A stretch of DNA of 29,090 bases from CAYLHU01 sp964383715 (GCA_964383715.1 CAYLHU010000003.1:1-29090); one strand, 5' to 3'; shown: positions 19,560 to 27,779, numbered from the stretch's first letter. The notes: a model not told the origin generated them from the sequence alone. Made by a program: numbers and translations.

Positions 19560-21803
19560 ATGACCTTAGATACTCTTATTAAAGAAATCCCTCGAATCGG
19601 TCCTGTTTTCCAAAGAAAACTTCAACGAATGGGAATTGAGACCGTGGAAGATTTGATTTTCCATTTCCCTCATCGCTATGAGGATTTTTCCAATATCGTT
19701 CCCATTTCAAAAATAAACCCGGCCGAGCAAAATTGTATTTTAGGAAAGGTCTTGGAAATAAAAACTATTCGGACTTGGAAAAAGAAAATGTTTCTAACTC
19801 AATCCGTAGTCGAAGAAATTAAAATTTCTTCTCCGCCCCTCGCTAACGCTCGGGTAGTTGAAGATAAAACCGAAACAATTAAAGTTATTTGGTTCAACCA
19901 GCCCTATTTAACAAATGTCATTAAAAAAAATGACTTTCTTTGTTTGGCCGGACGAGCGACACCCAATAAAGGCGGGATTTATCTTTCAAATCCGATATTT
20001 GAAAAAATCTCCGACCCCCAAAGCCAGGACCCTAAAACAGGTTTAATCCACACCGGCAGAATTATCCCCGTCTATCCCGAAACCGAAGGATTGTCGTCCC
20101 GCTGGTTCCGTTATATTTTAAAACCCCTTCTTTCCAATTTTAAAGATAAAATACTTGAGACCCTTCCCGAAGAAATAATAAGGGAAGAAAAACTTCTGCC
20201 AATCAGAAAAGCGATTTGGCAAATCCATTTTCCCGATTCTCTTCATTCGGCCGAAAAAGCGAAAGAAAGGTTCTCTTTTGAGGAACTTCTTCTTTTAGAG
20301 CTTTTTGTTATAAGAGAAAAACTGAAACTAAACAAGGAAATGGCGCCTTCCATCTCTACAGATATTGATTTAATAAAGAAATTCGTCCAAAAATTGCCTT
20401 TTCGCCTAACTGATGCCCAAAGAAAATCAACTTGGCAGATACTAAAAGATATAGAGAGGCCAAGACCAATGTCCCGCCTGCTTCAAGGAGATGTCGGTTC
20501 GGGTAAAACCGTTGTCGCCATAATCGCTTCCCTTAATACAGTCAAGTCCGGCTATCAGACGGCCTTTATGGCTCCAACTGAAATTTTGGCCAAACAGCAT
20601 TTCCAAGAGACAACAAGGTTATTGAAACCATTTAAAATCAGAATTGCCCTTTTGACGGGTAAGGAAGATAAAATTGTTTCTCAAAAATTAGCCCGTTCGG
20701 TAAAATCCGGCTTAATTCCCGAAATATTGGAAATTTCTCAATCCAAGCTTTTAGAAAAAATCCGAAAAGGGGAAATTGATATTTTAATCGGCACCCACTC
20801 TCTAATTCAGAACAAAGTAAAATTTGGAAAATTAGGATTATCCATTATTGACGAACAACACCGATTCGGCATTAACCAAAGAGCGAAACTCTGCCAAGAA
20901 AAAGATGACGGGGTCAGACCCCGTCAAATTCCCCATTTACTATCAATGACGGCTACGCCTATCCCTCGCAGTTTGGCCTTGACTATTTACGGCGACTTAG
21001 ACCTCTCTATAATAGATGAAATGCCTAAGGGAAGAAAAAAAGTAATTACTAAAATAGTCCCCTCCGAAGAAAGAAACAAAACATATAATTTTATCAGAGG
21101 CAAAGTTAAAAAGGGGGAACAGGTTTTTGTAATCTGCCCGAGGATTGACAATCCCGCTACCGACATTGCTCCCGAAGTTACTGAAACGAATTCAAAAATT
21201 TCTTCGCTTTGGGATAATGTCAAAGCGGTAAAAGAAGAATACGAAAAATTGTCAAAAGAGATATTCTCCGACCTAAGAATTGAGATGCTTCATGGAAAAA
21301 TGAAAATAAAAGAAAAGGAAAAGATAATGGCATCTTTCAAAAATAAAAAAATAGACATATTGGTTTCCACTTCGGTGGTAGAAGTGGGGATAGATGTTCC
21401 CAATGCCACCATAATGATAATAGAAGGAGCGGAAAAATTCGGCTTAGCCCAACTCTATCAATTCAGGGGAAGAGTGGGACGCTCGAATCTACAATCCTAT
21501 TGTTTCCTCTTTGCCGGAGCAGGAAGTCAAAAGACCTACCAAAGATTAAACTCTCTGATAAAGGCAAAAAATGGGCTTGAACTCGCTCAAAAGGATTTGA
21601 AAATAAGAGGGCCCGGAAGTTTAATCGGAGCAAAACAATGGGGTATCCCCGATCTAACAATGGGGAATTTGAACAATATTAATTTAATTGAAAAGACAAG
21701 AAATACGGCCAAAGAAATCTTAAGGCAAGGTATAGAGTTAAGGAAATATCCGTCCTTGAAAAAAAGATTAGAAAAGTTTAAAATGAAAATACATTTAGAA
21801 TAA
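19560..21803 (+). CDS. recG: ATP-dependent DNA helicase RecG
   Basis: Reverses stalled replication forks and branch-migrates junctions. The 747 residues hold the wedge/OB domain (to about 150; KVIWFNQPYL), Walker A GDVGSGKT (310-317), MAPTEILAKQHF, DEQH (431-434), TATPIPRSLALTIYGDLD (464 on), VSTSVVEVGIDVPNAT and QFRGRVGR. It is longer than most RecG because of in-frame insertions: SPPLANARVVEDK near 91-103, a stretch near 381-396, and DDGVRPRQ at 449-456, the last being a translated copy of palindromic repeat B. All lie in surface loops between motifs. The start ATG at 19560 lacks a clear ribosome binding site. Confidence 0.95.
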   Translation: MTLDTLIKEIPRIGPVFQRKLQRMGIETVEDLIFHFPHRYEDFSNIVPISKINPAEQNCILGKVLEIKTIRTWKKKMFLTQSVVEEIKISSPPLANARVVEDKTETIKVIWFNQPYLTNVIKKNDFLCLAGRATPNKGGIYLSNPIFEKISDPQSQDPKTGLIHTGRIIPVYPETEGLSSRWFRYILKPLLSNFKDKILETLPEEIIREEKLLPIRKAIWQIHFPDSLHSAEKAKERFSFEELLLLELFVIREKLKLNKEMAPSISTDIDLIKKFVQKLPFRLTDAQRKSTWQILKDIERPRPMSRLLQGDVGSGKTVVAIIASLNTVKSGYQTAFMAPTEILAKQHFQETTRLLKPFKIRIALLTGKEDKIVSQKLARSVKSGLIPEILEISQSKLLEKIRKGEIDILIGTHSLIQNKVKFGKLGLSIIDEQHRFGINQRAKLCQEKDDGVRPRQIPHLLSMTATPIPRSLALTIYGDLDLSIIDEMPKGRKKVITKIVPSEERNKTYNFIRGKVKKGEQVFVICPRIDNPATDIAPEVTETNSKISSLWDNVKAVKEEYEKLSKEIFSDLRIEMLHGKMKIKEKEKIMASFKNKKIDILVSTSVVEVGIDVPNATIMIIEGAEKFGLAQLYQFRGRVGRSNLQSYCFLFAGAGSQKTYQRLNSLIKAKNGLELAQKDLKIRGPGSLIGAKQWGIPDLTMGNLNNINLIEKTRNTAKEILRQGIELRKYPSLKKRLEKFKMKIHLE
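20906..20926 (+). repeat. palindromic repeat B core inside recG coding sequence
   Basis: TGACGGGGTC-A-GACCCCGTCA is a perfect 21-bp palindrome in frame within recG, coding part of DDGVRPRQ. The same GACGGGG...CCCCGTC palindrome is intergenic at 9893 and 10441. The tail found with those copies is missing here. It sits between the DEQH box and the TATPIPR motif, in a loop that tolerates length change. Confidence 0.75.
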
Positions 21804-21864
21804 AGGGTTTGAATCTGCCTAAGTTTTCGTTAAGCGAAAAGTTTGACAGGACAATCAAATCTTT

Positions 21865-21928
21865 AAGAATCTGTAATTCGCCATACTTTTTACTCTGTAA
21901 AAACTTAGGCGTAAATATCTTCTAATAT
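21865..21928 (+). repeat. leader repeat, copy before the glycosyltransferase gene
   Basis: AAGAATCTGTAATTCGCC starts it, and a hairpin of CGCC/GGCG plus TTTTTAC/GTAAAAA follows (about 21879-21911). It ends ATATCTTCTAATAT directly at the ATG. It is a diverged copy of the rplT leader (AAGAATCTGTAATCCGCC ... CATCTTTTAATATG). A further small hairpin TTTTCG/CGAAAA lies upstream at 21825-21842. Together they fill the 125-bp recG to glycosyltransferase spacer. Confidence 0.65.
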
Positions 21929-23161
21929 ATGCCTCCAATGGATTTTTTAGCTTATATCGGAATATTTTTGGGACTTTATTTTTCTATTTTTGTTTTCAGC
22001 ACTTTTTTTGAGTATCGGAAATCCATTTATAAAGAAGAACTAAAAAAGAACTTCCCGAAAGTTTGTTTAATCGTTCCCTGCTACAATGAAGAAAAAAACA
22101 TCGGGAAAACTCTTGATGCCCTTCTCAATTTAGATTACCCAAAAGAAAAATTAGAGATCATTGTCATTGATGACGGTAGCACGGATAAAACCTTCTCCAA
22201 AGCCAAGATTTTTGAGGAGAAAGACGAAAGGATAAAACTTTTTAGAAAAGAAAATGGTGGAAAACACACTGCCCTCAATTTTGCTATTAAAAAAACGAAT
22301 TCCCGTTTTATCGGCTCTGTTGACGCTGATTCTTATGTTAAGAAAGATGCTCTCAAAAAATTGATGAGTTATTTTGAAGACGAAAAGACAAAAGCTGTTG
22401 TTTCAACTATAAAAATTTCCGGGGCAAAAAATGTTTTAGAGCAAATTCAATACTTGGAATATTTAATATCAGCTTTTTTGAGAAAAATTTTTTCTTTGAC
22501 CAATTGCCTTAATGTCGTCCCCGGACCCCTTTCGGTTATTAGAAGAGAGGTTTTTGACAAAATAGGAATGTATAAAGATGCTCATCAAACAGAGGATATG
22601 GAAATGGCTTTCCGAATGCAAAGAGCAAACCTTAAAATCGCCCACTCTATTGACTCTATCGTCTACACGAACCCCTGTCCGACATTTAAGTCATTACTGA
22701 TTCAAAGATTAAGATGGCGCCGAGGATTTATCCTAAACTTAAAGGATTATCCAGACCTTTTGAATATAAGACGCTACGGTAATTTGTCCTTTCTTTTTTA
22801 CTACTATATTATGGCGGGTTCGGTTTCGTTGATTCTTATCCTTTGGGGAGTATGGAAAATAATATCTTTAATTTTAAATAAAATTGTCCACTTTTCCTGG
22901 ATAAATTTTGACATATTCCCTTTGTCTTTGCCTAAAATAAATTTATTTTCCTTTAATTTAGGACCTCTTTTCTTTTTAGGAATGGTTAGTTTTTTGATTT
23001 TTATTTTCTATATTATTATAAGTAGGCATCTTACTTTTGACAAAAAAAATCTAAGGTGGAAAGTCGTTTATTATGTGGCTCTTTACGCTTTTCTGAACGC
23101 CACTTGGTGGTTTTCAGCCCTTTTTTCCGTAGTCACAAAAAGAAAAGCTGTTTGGCGTTAA
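21929..23161 (+). CDS. membrane GT2 glycosyltransferase, processive type
   Basis: 410 residues: an N-terminal membrane helix (6-26), a GT-A domain with IVPCYNEEKN (48-57), IDDGSTDKT (80-88, nucleotide-binding DD), DAD at 132-134 (metal), TED at 221-223 (catalytic base) and QRLRW at 259-263. Two or three further helices lie at about 285-310, 335-360 and 380-400. The D, D, D, Q(Q/R)xRW set marks processive beta-glycan synthases such as poly-N-acetylglucosamine, cellulose or hyaluronan types. The product cannot be told; a surface glycan or glycan anchor is likely. The repeated leader ends at its start codon. The next gene follows after 10 bp. Confidence 0.88.
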   Translation: MPPMDFLAYIGIFLGLYFSIFVFSTFFEYRKSIYKEELKKNFPKVCLIVPCYNEEKNIGKTLDALLNLDYPKEKLEIIVIDDGSTDKTFSKAKIFEEKDERIKLFRKENGGKHTALNFAIKKTNSRFIGSVDADSYVKKDALKKLMSYFEDEKTKAVVSTIKISGAKNVLEQIQYLEYLISAFLRKIFSLTNCLNVVPGPLSVIRREVFDKIGMYKDAHQTEDMEMAFRMQRANLKIAHSIDSIVYTNPCPTFKSLLIQRLRWRRGFILNLKDYPDLLNIRRYGNLSFLFYYYIMAGSVSLILILWGVWKIISLILNKIVHFSWINFDIFPLSLPKINLFSFNLGPLFFLGMVSFLIFIFYIIISRHLTFDKKNLRWKVVYYVALYAFLNATWWFSALFSVVTKRKAVWR

Positions 23162-23171
23162 TTTCTCAAAT

Positions 23172-23900
23172 ATGGAAACAGAAAAAAGAATAAATTGGAA
23201 AAAACATATTTTGGTATTTTTTCTGACCCTATTGATATTCAGTAGCGGTTTTTTTCTAAATAATATATTGTCCGAAAAAAAAATGACCCAACTAACGGAC
23301 ACTCAAAGGGACCTAACTATTGATATTCTTTCCTTGGAAACCCAATTTTCCATTCTTAACCAAGCCCCTTGTCAAAATTTGAACGAATCAATTTTAACTA
23401 AAGAACTTTATGATATTTCCAAAAAACTATCTCTTATTGAGAATACATTGGGAGAGAATAATCCTGATTTTTTAAGGTCTAAAAAATACTATTCAATTTT
23501 AGAATTGAAACATTGGCTTTTGTTAAAAAGGGCGGCAAAGGACTGCGATTTTGACTCCGTTTTTATCCTTTATTTCTACTCCGACAAGAATAGTTACCCT
23601 GATTGCGAAAAACAAGGTTATATTCTCACTTACTTCCGGGAGAAATATCCTTTTTTAAAGATTTACTCCTTTGATTATGACTTGGACCTCTCCGCCCTTC
23701 AAAGCTTGAAAGAGGTCTATTCCTTAAAAAAAGACCTGCCGATTCTAATAATTAACGACGAGGTCTATTTTGGATTTAAGGATAAAAAAGAATTAGAAGA
23801 AATCTTATCAGAATATATTGAAATAAAAGAAGAGACGGCTACCACGACCCCTTTGACAGATTTAGATGAAGCCGAGACAACCGAAGACGATGCCGATTAA
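23172..23900 (+). CDS. membrane-anchored protein with thioredoxin-like domain lacking CxxC
   Basis: 242 residues: short basic start, one membrane helix (about 12-31, ILVFFLTLLIFSSGFFLNNI), a helical stretch (40-120) and then SVFILYFYSDKNSYPDCEKQ, LTYFREKYPFLKIYSFDYDLD, LQSLKEVYSLKKDLPILIIND, which reads as a thioredoxin fold with the cis-Pro region (DLPILII). Only one Cys stands where CxxC would be, so redox activity is doubtful. The end is Glu/Asp/Thr-rich. It follows the glycosyltransferase by 10 bp and may act with it. Function unknown. Confidence 0.7.
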   Translation: METEKRINWKKHILVFFLTLLIFSSGFFLNNILSEKKMTQLTDTQRDLTIDILSLETQFSILNQAPCQNLNESILTKELYDISKKLSLIENTLGENNPDFLRSKKYYSILELKHWLLLKRAAKDCDFDSVFILYFYSDKNSYPDCEKQGYILTYFREKYPFLKIYSFDYDLDLSALQSLKEVYSLKKDLPILIINDEVYFGFKDKKELEEILSEYIEIKEETATTTPLTDLDEAETTEDDAD

Positions 23901-23910
23901 GAAGATTAGT

Positions 23911-23985
23911 TGGTAGCGCCACGGAGAGTCGAACTCCGATTGCAAGATTGAAAATCTTGAGTCCTAACCATTAGACGATGGCGCC
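23911..23985 (-). tRNA. tRNA-Glu (UUC)
   Basis: On the minus strand GGCGCCA (5') pairs with TGGCGCT, one G-U at the end. The D-arm is TCGTCTAATGGTTAGGA-like, the anticodon stem CAAGA/TCTTG encloses TTTTCAA with anticodon TTC, and the T-arm is CGGAG TTCGACT CTCCG. CCA is encoded at 23911-23913. It is convergent to the preceding gene, 10 bp from its stop. Confidence 0.95.
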
Positions 23986-24057
23986 ATAGATTAATAGTCA
24001 ATTATCAATTATTAATTACTAGGATTAGCTTAATTCAAAAAACTTAAAAAATCAATG

Positions 24058-24173
24058 AAAAGCCAAAAAGGACTTTGTCCTCTTTCCCACCTTCGCTTTC
24101 GCTTCGCGAAAGCAATAAAAAGTCAAAGAGGACTTTGTCCTCTTTTCCACCTTCGCTTTCGCTTCGCGAAAGC
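24058..24173 (+). repeat. tandem repeat, two 60-bp units each with two hairpins, before tsaD
   Basis: Two nearly identical units at 24058-24113 and 24118-24173, period exactly 60 bp. Each has a GAGGAC/AAGGAC-TTT-GTCCT palindrome and then the perfect GCTTTCGC-TTC-GCGAAAGC palindrome. The repeat is open in the tsaD frame (two copies of a 20-residue unit) because 60 is a multiple of three, but tsaD proper begins at 24181. It may be mobile palindromes duplicated in place. Confidence 0.82.
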
Positions 24174-24180
24174 TCGGTTT

Positions 24181-25398
24181 ATGAAAATCTTAGCCATTGA
24201 CACTTCCTGCGACGATACATCTATAAGTGTCTTGGAAGTAAAAGACAAAAAAGACAAAATTTTTCCTGATTTTAAAATTTTAGTTAATATCGTTTCCTCT
24301 CAAATAAAAGTTCATCAAAAATATGGAGGGGTCTATCCCTCCTTAGCTAAAAGAGAACACCAGCGAAACCTGCCTATAGTTCTAAAGAAAGCGTTGAAGG
24401 AAGCAGGTTTCGAAACTTTCAATTTTCAATTTCCAATTTTCAAACAAATTCAAAAATCCAAAATTCCAAATATCAATTTTATTGCGGTTACTATAGGTCC
24501 CGGCTTAGACCCTTGTCTTTGGACAGGTTTAAACTTCGCCAAATCCCTAAGCATTAAATGGAATATACCGATTATCCCTGTAAATCATATTGAAGGACAC
24601 ATACTCGCCAATTTTATTGGCGAAAACTCTAAATCCGAAACTCTAAATTCTAAACAAAATTTTCCAGCAATTTGTTTGATTGTTTCGGGAGGACACACCC
24701 AACTAATCTTAATGAAAAAAATTGGAAAGGGCGATGAAGATAAATCTTCATCTTCCCCCTTCGCTGTTACTTGGGAATATAAAATAATTGGTGAAACTAG
24801 AGATGACGCTGCCGGAGAATGTTTTGATAAAACAGCTAGGATATTGGGTCTTCCTTACCCGGGAGGGCCGGCAATTGCCAAAGAAGCAATAAAGTCAATG
24901 ATTAATGATCAATTATCAGTAATCAATGATCAATTATTAATTAGTTTGCCCCGACCGATGATAAATTCTAAAAATTATGATTTTTCCTTTTCCGGTTTAA
25001 AAACAGCTGTTCTTTACGATTTTAAAAAAAGACCCGCCTTTGCCAAAACTCCCACAGGTAAGTCGGCAAAAAAGCCGAAAGAAAAATATGTCCGAGCAAT
25101 GGCCAAAGAGATTCAACAATCAATCATTGATGTCTTAATTAAAAAAACATTTAAAGCCGTTAGGGAATATAAAGCAAAAACATTAATCCTTGGCGGAGGG
25201 GTAATAGCAAACGAAGAATTACGCGGACAATTTGAAGAGAAAATAAAAACCATAAACCATAAATTAAGATTTTTAGCCCCTCAAAAAATCTTCTGCACCG
25301 ATAATGCAGGAATGATTGCCATAGCCGGTTATTTTAACAGGGAGAAGGCAACTAAAAAATTAGAGGAAATTAACACCCAGCCCAACTTACGACTATGA
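24181..25398 (+). CDS. tsaD: tRNA threonylcarbamoyladenosine synthase subunit TsaD
   Basis: Transfers the threonylcarbamoyl group to A37 of ANN-decoding tRNAs. From the ATG at 24181 (MKILAIDTSCDDTSISVLEV) it has 405 residues, about 60 above the usual size. Landmarks: SSQIKVHQKYGGVYPSLAKREHQRN, GPGLDPCLWTGLNFAKSL, HIEGH (metal ligands), VSGGHTQLI, GETRDDAAGECFDKTARILGLPYPGGP, FSFSGLKTAVL, LGGGVIANEELR and FCTDNAGMIA. The extra length lies in loops coded by low-complexity sequence (about 24411-24480, 24622-24665, 24727-24780, 24896-24970, 25027-25085). The frame upstream of 24181 is repeat sequence. It overlaps the next gene by 4 bp (ATGA). Confidence 0.93.
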   Translation: MKILAIDTSCDDTSISVLEVKDKKDKIFPDFKILVNIVSSQIKVHQKYGGVYPSLAKREHQRNLPIVLKKALKEAGFETFNFQFPIFKQIQKSKIPNINFIAVTIGPGLDPCLWTGLNFAKSLSIKWNIPIIPVNHIEGHILANFIGENSKSETLNSKQNFPAICLIVSGGHTQLILMKKIGKGDEDKSSSSPFAVTWEYKIIGETRDDAAGECFDKTARILGLPYPGGPAIAKEAIKSMINDQLSVINDQLLISLPRPMINSKNYDFSFSGLKTAVLYDFKKRPAFAKTPTGKSAKKPKEKYVRAMAKEIQQSIIDVLIKKTFKAVREYKAKTLILGGGVIANEELRGQFEEKIKTINHKLRFLAPQKIFCTDNAGMIAIAGYFNREKATKKLEEINTQPNLRL

Positions 25399-26108
25399 TA
25401 AAAACTTATCTATTTTATATTTTCGGACTTTTACCCAGCGTCATCTGGTTAGTTTTTTATTTGCGAAAAGATGCCCATCCCGAGTCAAATAAGATGATTA
25501 TCAAGATTTTTCTTTTTGGGGCTTTCATTGCCTTTGTTGCCATACTTTTAGAAAGAGGTTTTCGTTTTCTAATTTTATTGCCCAAAAGCCAAAATATTCT
25601 GACTCAACTTTTGGCTATCTTTATAGGCGGAGCTTTAATAGAAGAATATCTGAAATATCTCGTGGTTAAAATTAGCGTTTTCAGAAACTCTGAATTAGAC
25701 GAGCCCTTTGACCTTTTACTTTATATGATTATTTCGGCATTAGGATTTGCCGCCTTAGAAAATATTTTGGTCTTGAGCAACTATCACCCGATTTTAAATA
25801 TAGGCAAAGCGATGGAAGTGATGACTATAAGGTTCATATCAGCAACTTTCCTCCACGCACTCTGTTCGGGCTTGATAGGTTCTTTTTTAATTCTGTCTCT
25901 CCGCCAACTGAAAAAAAGAAAATTACTTGTTTTTATCGGAATAGGATTAGCCACTATTCTTCATGGTCTCTATAATCTTTCCATAATGAAAATAGAGGGT
26001 TTGCTAAAATTTATTTTACCGGTTATAATTCTAATAGTCCTGTCTTCGTTCATTTCTTTCAATATCAAAAAGGTTAAAAAAATAAAAGGTGTTTGTATTA
26101 CAAAATAA
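25395..26108 (+). CDS. PrsW-like intramembrane protease family protein
   Basis: 237 residues and about seven hydrophobic helices. The PrsW family marks are seen: ALIEEYLKYLVVK (Glu-Glu pair and Lys in a helix, about 76-88), DLLLYMIISALGFAALEN (about 106-123), ATFLHALCSGLIG (His) and ATILHGLYNLS (His). These are the putative metal-binding residues of the CAAX/PrsW clan, which cut within membranes; in Bacillus PrsW acts on an anti-sigma factor. The substrate is unknown here. Its ATG overlaps the tsaD stop codon, so translation is coupled. Confidence 0.82.
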   Translation: MIKTYLFYIFGLLPSVIWLVFYLRKDAHPESNKMIIKIFLFGAFIAFVAILLERGFRFLILLPKSQNILTQLLAIFIGGALIEEYLKYLVVKISVFRNSELDEPFDLLLYMIISALGFAALENILVLSNYHPILNIGKAMEVMTIRFISATFLHALCSGLIGSFLILSLRQLKKRKLLVFIGIGLATILHGLYNLSIMKIEGLLKFILPVIILIVLSSFISFNIKKVKKIKGVCITK

Positions 26109-26184
26109 CTAATTAAACTAATTTCTAATTTAATTTGAAAATTTATTGAAAATTGAAAATTGAGAATTGGAAATTAATAAAAAT

Positions 26185-26706
26185 ATGTCTTTCTTAAAAA
26201 AATTAAAAAACGATATAAGTGAAACCGAATCAACGGAAGAAGAAATCGACATTTCGGATAATGCCAAAAAGGAAAAAACAACTGGGTTGGACCGGAAGCA
26301 ACAGAGAGAAGAAAAAAAAGAAATCAAACTGAAACAAAAATCGGAGAAAACGACAGATGACTGGTTAGGAGCTGAAGGGCAATTGGCGGTAGATGTTTTT
26401 GACGCCGGTTCCGAGTTTTGTATTCAAGCCCCAATCGCCGGGGTTTCCGTAGAAGAACTAGATATTTCCGTAGAAAACGAAATGCTAACAATTAAAGGAG
26501 AGAGGAAAAAGTCCGAAATAAATAAAGATAAAAATTATTTTTATCAAGAGTGTTATTGGGGACCCTTTTCCCGCCAAATAATCTTACCAGATGACGCCGA
26601 CTCGAATAAAATTAGGGCATCTTTGCAAAAAGGAATTTTAACTATTAGGGTGCCGAGAGCAATAATAATAAAAAAGAAAAAAATCAGCGTAATTAGTGGC
26701 GATTAG
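26185..26706 (+). CDS. small heat-shock protein (Hsp20/alpha-crystallin family)
   Basis: Holds unfolding proteins in solution without ATP. 173 residues: a charged N-terminal arm (1-60, Lys/Glu-rich, low complexity), then the alpha-crystallin domain from GQLAVDVFDAGSEFCIQAPI through VSVEELDISVENEMLTIKGERK, ECYWGPFSRQIILPDDAD and IRASLQKGILTIRVPR; GILTIRVPR holds the conserved A/G-x-L-x(n) type motif. I use ATG 26185 (MSFLKKLKND); the TTG at 26167 is in AT-rich repeated text (AAAATTGAAAATTGAGAATTGG). A terminator follows at 26763. Confidence 0.92.
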   Translation: MSFLKKLKNDISETESTEEEIDISDNAKKEKTTGLDRKQQREEKKEIKLKQKSEKTTDDWLGAEGQLAVDVFDAGSEFCIQAPIAGVSVEELDISVENEMLTIKGERKKSEINKDKNYFYQECYWGPFSRQIILPDDADSNKIRASLQKGILTIRVPRAIIIKKKKISVISGD

Positions 26707-26762
26707 ATATACTTTTGCCAAAACATTGTATTACAGGTCTCTAAGACACATCTCCTAAAATT

Positions 26763-26788
26763 AAAAAACCGCCTATCCGCGGTTTTTT
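26763..26788 (+). terminator. bidirectional terminator between hsp20 and tRNA-Leu
   Basis: AAAAAACCGC, loop CTATCC, GCGGTTTTTT with one more T: a 10-bp stem carrying A-run and T-run, so usable on both strands. It ends hsp20 on the plus strand and tRNA-Leu on the minus strand. Confidence 0.85.
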
Positions 26789-26799
26789 TGATTTATTTG

Positions 26800-26882
26800 T
26801 GCCCTCGACAGGACTTGAACCTGTACCCCTATAAAGGATGTGGTCCTAAACCACACGCGTCTACCAATTCCGCCACGAGGGC
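26800..26882 (-). tRNA. tRNA-Leu (UAG)
   Basis: On the minus strand GCCCTCG pairs with CGAGGGC at the ends. The anticodon stem TGTGG/CCACA encloses TTTAGGA, anticodon TAG. A long variable arm (around CATCCTTTATAGGGGT) marks class II, as needed for Leu. The T-arm CAGG TTCAAGT CCTG is standard. CCA is not encoded (CAA follows the discriminator A), in contrast to tRNA-Glu in this window. Confidence 0.95.
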
Positions 26883-26906
26883 AATCTATTGTCCAATAAA
26901 ATGATC

Positions 26907-26947
26907 AAATTCTGTCTGTTGACATCAGATGTCAACAGACAGAATTT
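26907..26947. repeat. REP palindrome, copy 2, 3' of the RAYT gene
   Basis: A 41-bp perfect palindrome around a central A; inner core GTTGACATC-A-GATGTCAAC, outer arms AAATTCTGTCT and complement. The T-rich run after it on the plus strand could make it act as a terminator for plus-strand transcription. It is 29 bp from the transposase stop codon. The central base is the complement of the one in copy 4, so the flanking copies are inverted to each other. Confidence 0.85.
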
Positions 26948-26975
26948 TCTTTCTTTTTTTTCTTTTTTTTTCGAA

Positions 26976-27743
26976 TTAATCAATCATTAAATCTTTCAAT
27001 AATTCGTATTTTTTATTCTCTATTGTATCACGGACAAATTTTTTATATCTTTCTGGGGTAAAAATTCCCCCTAAGACATCCTTGTCTATAATTAAAGACT
27101 TTCGGAGACCAATATAATCACGATAACTTGAAAATGGATACTCTTCTGCAAATTTTAGAAATTTATCTAAGTTTCGCAAGGATTCCCTTATCCCTCCAGG
27201 ATAAACTCTTAAGATATTAATTATCTGAATATAAACACTTAAATATTCTAAATATTTCTGTCCCTCTACTGTTTTCCCTTTATAACTTCCTTCAAAAAGA
27301 TTTCCATTTTCGTTATATTTAATATTAAAATATTTTGCAAATCCAATTCCTAATTTTTGCATAAACCTACTAACTCCTCCCTCTCTTATTTCTTTTAATA
27401 ATAAGTGGAAGTGATTAGGAACTAAACAGTAACAAAGAATTTTAACTAAAGGGTCTTTCTCTGGCCAGTTCTTAGGCCAACCAATATTAAAAACTGATTC
27501 GAAATCTATTATATTATCCTTGTTAATACCTTTATTCCCTTTCCCTTTATTGTTGTTGACATCAGATGTCAACATATCTTGAATCTGACGAAGAACATTA
27601 AGAGAAGAATTTGAATCATTAAAAAAGCGCAGTGTCTGCATAAAGCGCCACTTATCATTTTCATCACGGACTATATTCATCTTTCTTGTCCCTCGATTAT
27701 ATATATGGAGATAACTCCCCGTGGTATATGGCTCCAATCTCAT
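26976..27743 (-). CDS. REP-associated tyrosine transposase (RAYT, Y1_Tnp family)
   Basis: Single-strand DNA nuclease of the HUH family. 255 residues. The start GSYLHIYNRGTRKMNIVRDE is the usual 'YHI.NRG..k..if.d..d...f...l' opening. The HUH motif is VPNHFHLLL (His111, His113), and Tyr138 in GFAKYFNIKYNENGNLFEGSYKG is the likely catalytic Tyr. The end RDYIGLRK, FTPERYKKFV fits too. Between residues 48 and 80 lies a loop (DMLTSDVNNNKGKGNKGINK) not typical for the family; its first half is the translation of the REP core. All key residues are present, so it may be active. A hexanucleotide repeat precedes its start. Confidence 0.88.
   Translation of the reverse strand: MRLEPYTTGSYLHIYNRGTRKMNIVRDENDKWRFMQTLRFFNDSNSSLNVLRQIQDMLTSDVNNNKGKGNKGINKDNIIDFESVFNIGWPKNWPEKDPLVKILCYCLVPNHFHLLLKEIREGGVSRFMQKLGIGFAKYFNIKYNENGNLFEGSYKGKTVEGQKYLEYLSVYIQIINILRVYPGGIRESLRNLDKFLKFAEEYPFSSYRDYIGLRKSLIIDKDVLGGIFTPERYKKFVRDTIENKKYELLKDLMID
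27554..27574 (-). repeat. REP core inside the RAYT gene
   Basis: TGTTGACATC-A-GATGTCAACA (21 bp, perfect) coding residues 57-64 of the transposase (MLTSDVNN). It lacks the outer CTGTC/GACAG arms of the other copies. It is in frame and lies in a family-atypical loop. Confidence 0.8.
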
Positions 27744-27746
27744 TTA

Positions 27747-27779
27747 TTTATATTTATATTTATATTTATATTTATATTT
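27747..27779. repeat. hexanucleotide microsatellite TTTATA, 5.5 copies
   Basis: Five full TTTATA units and a half unit, starting 3 bp upstream of the RAYT start codon. On the minus strand it reads TATAAA repeated, right where the leader and possible -10 boxes lie. Such repeats change length by slippage. Confidence 0.85.

Noticed and set aside
24055..24180. 42-codon N-terminal extension of TsaD
   Set aside because: It is two copies of a hairpin repeat; TsaD homologues begin at MKILAIDTSCDDT.
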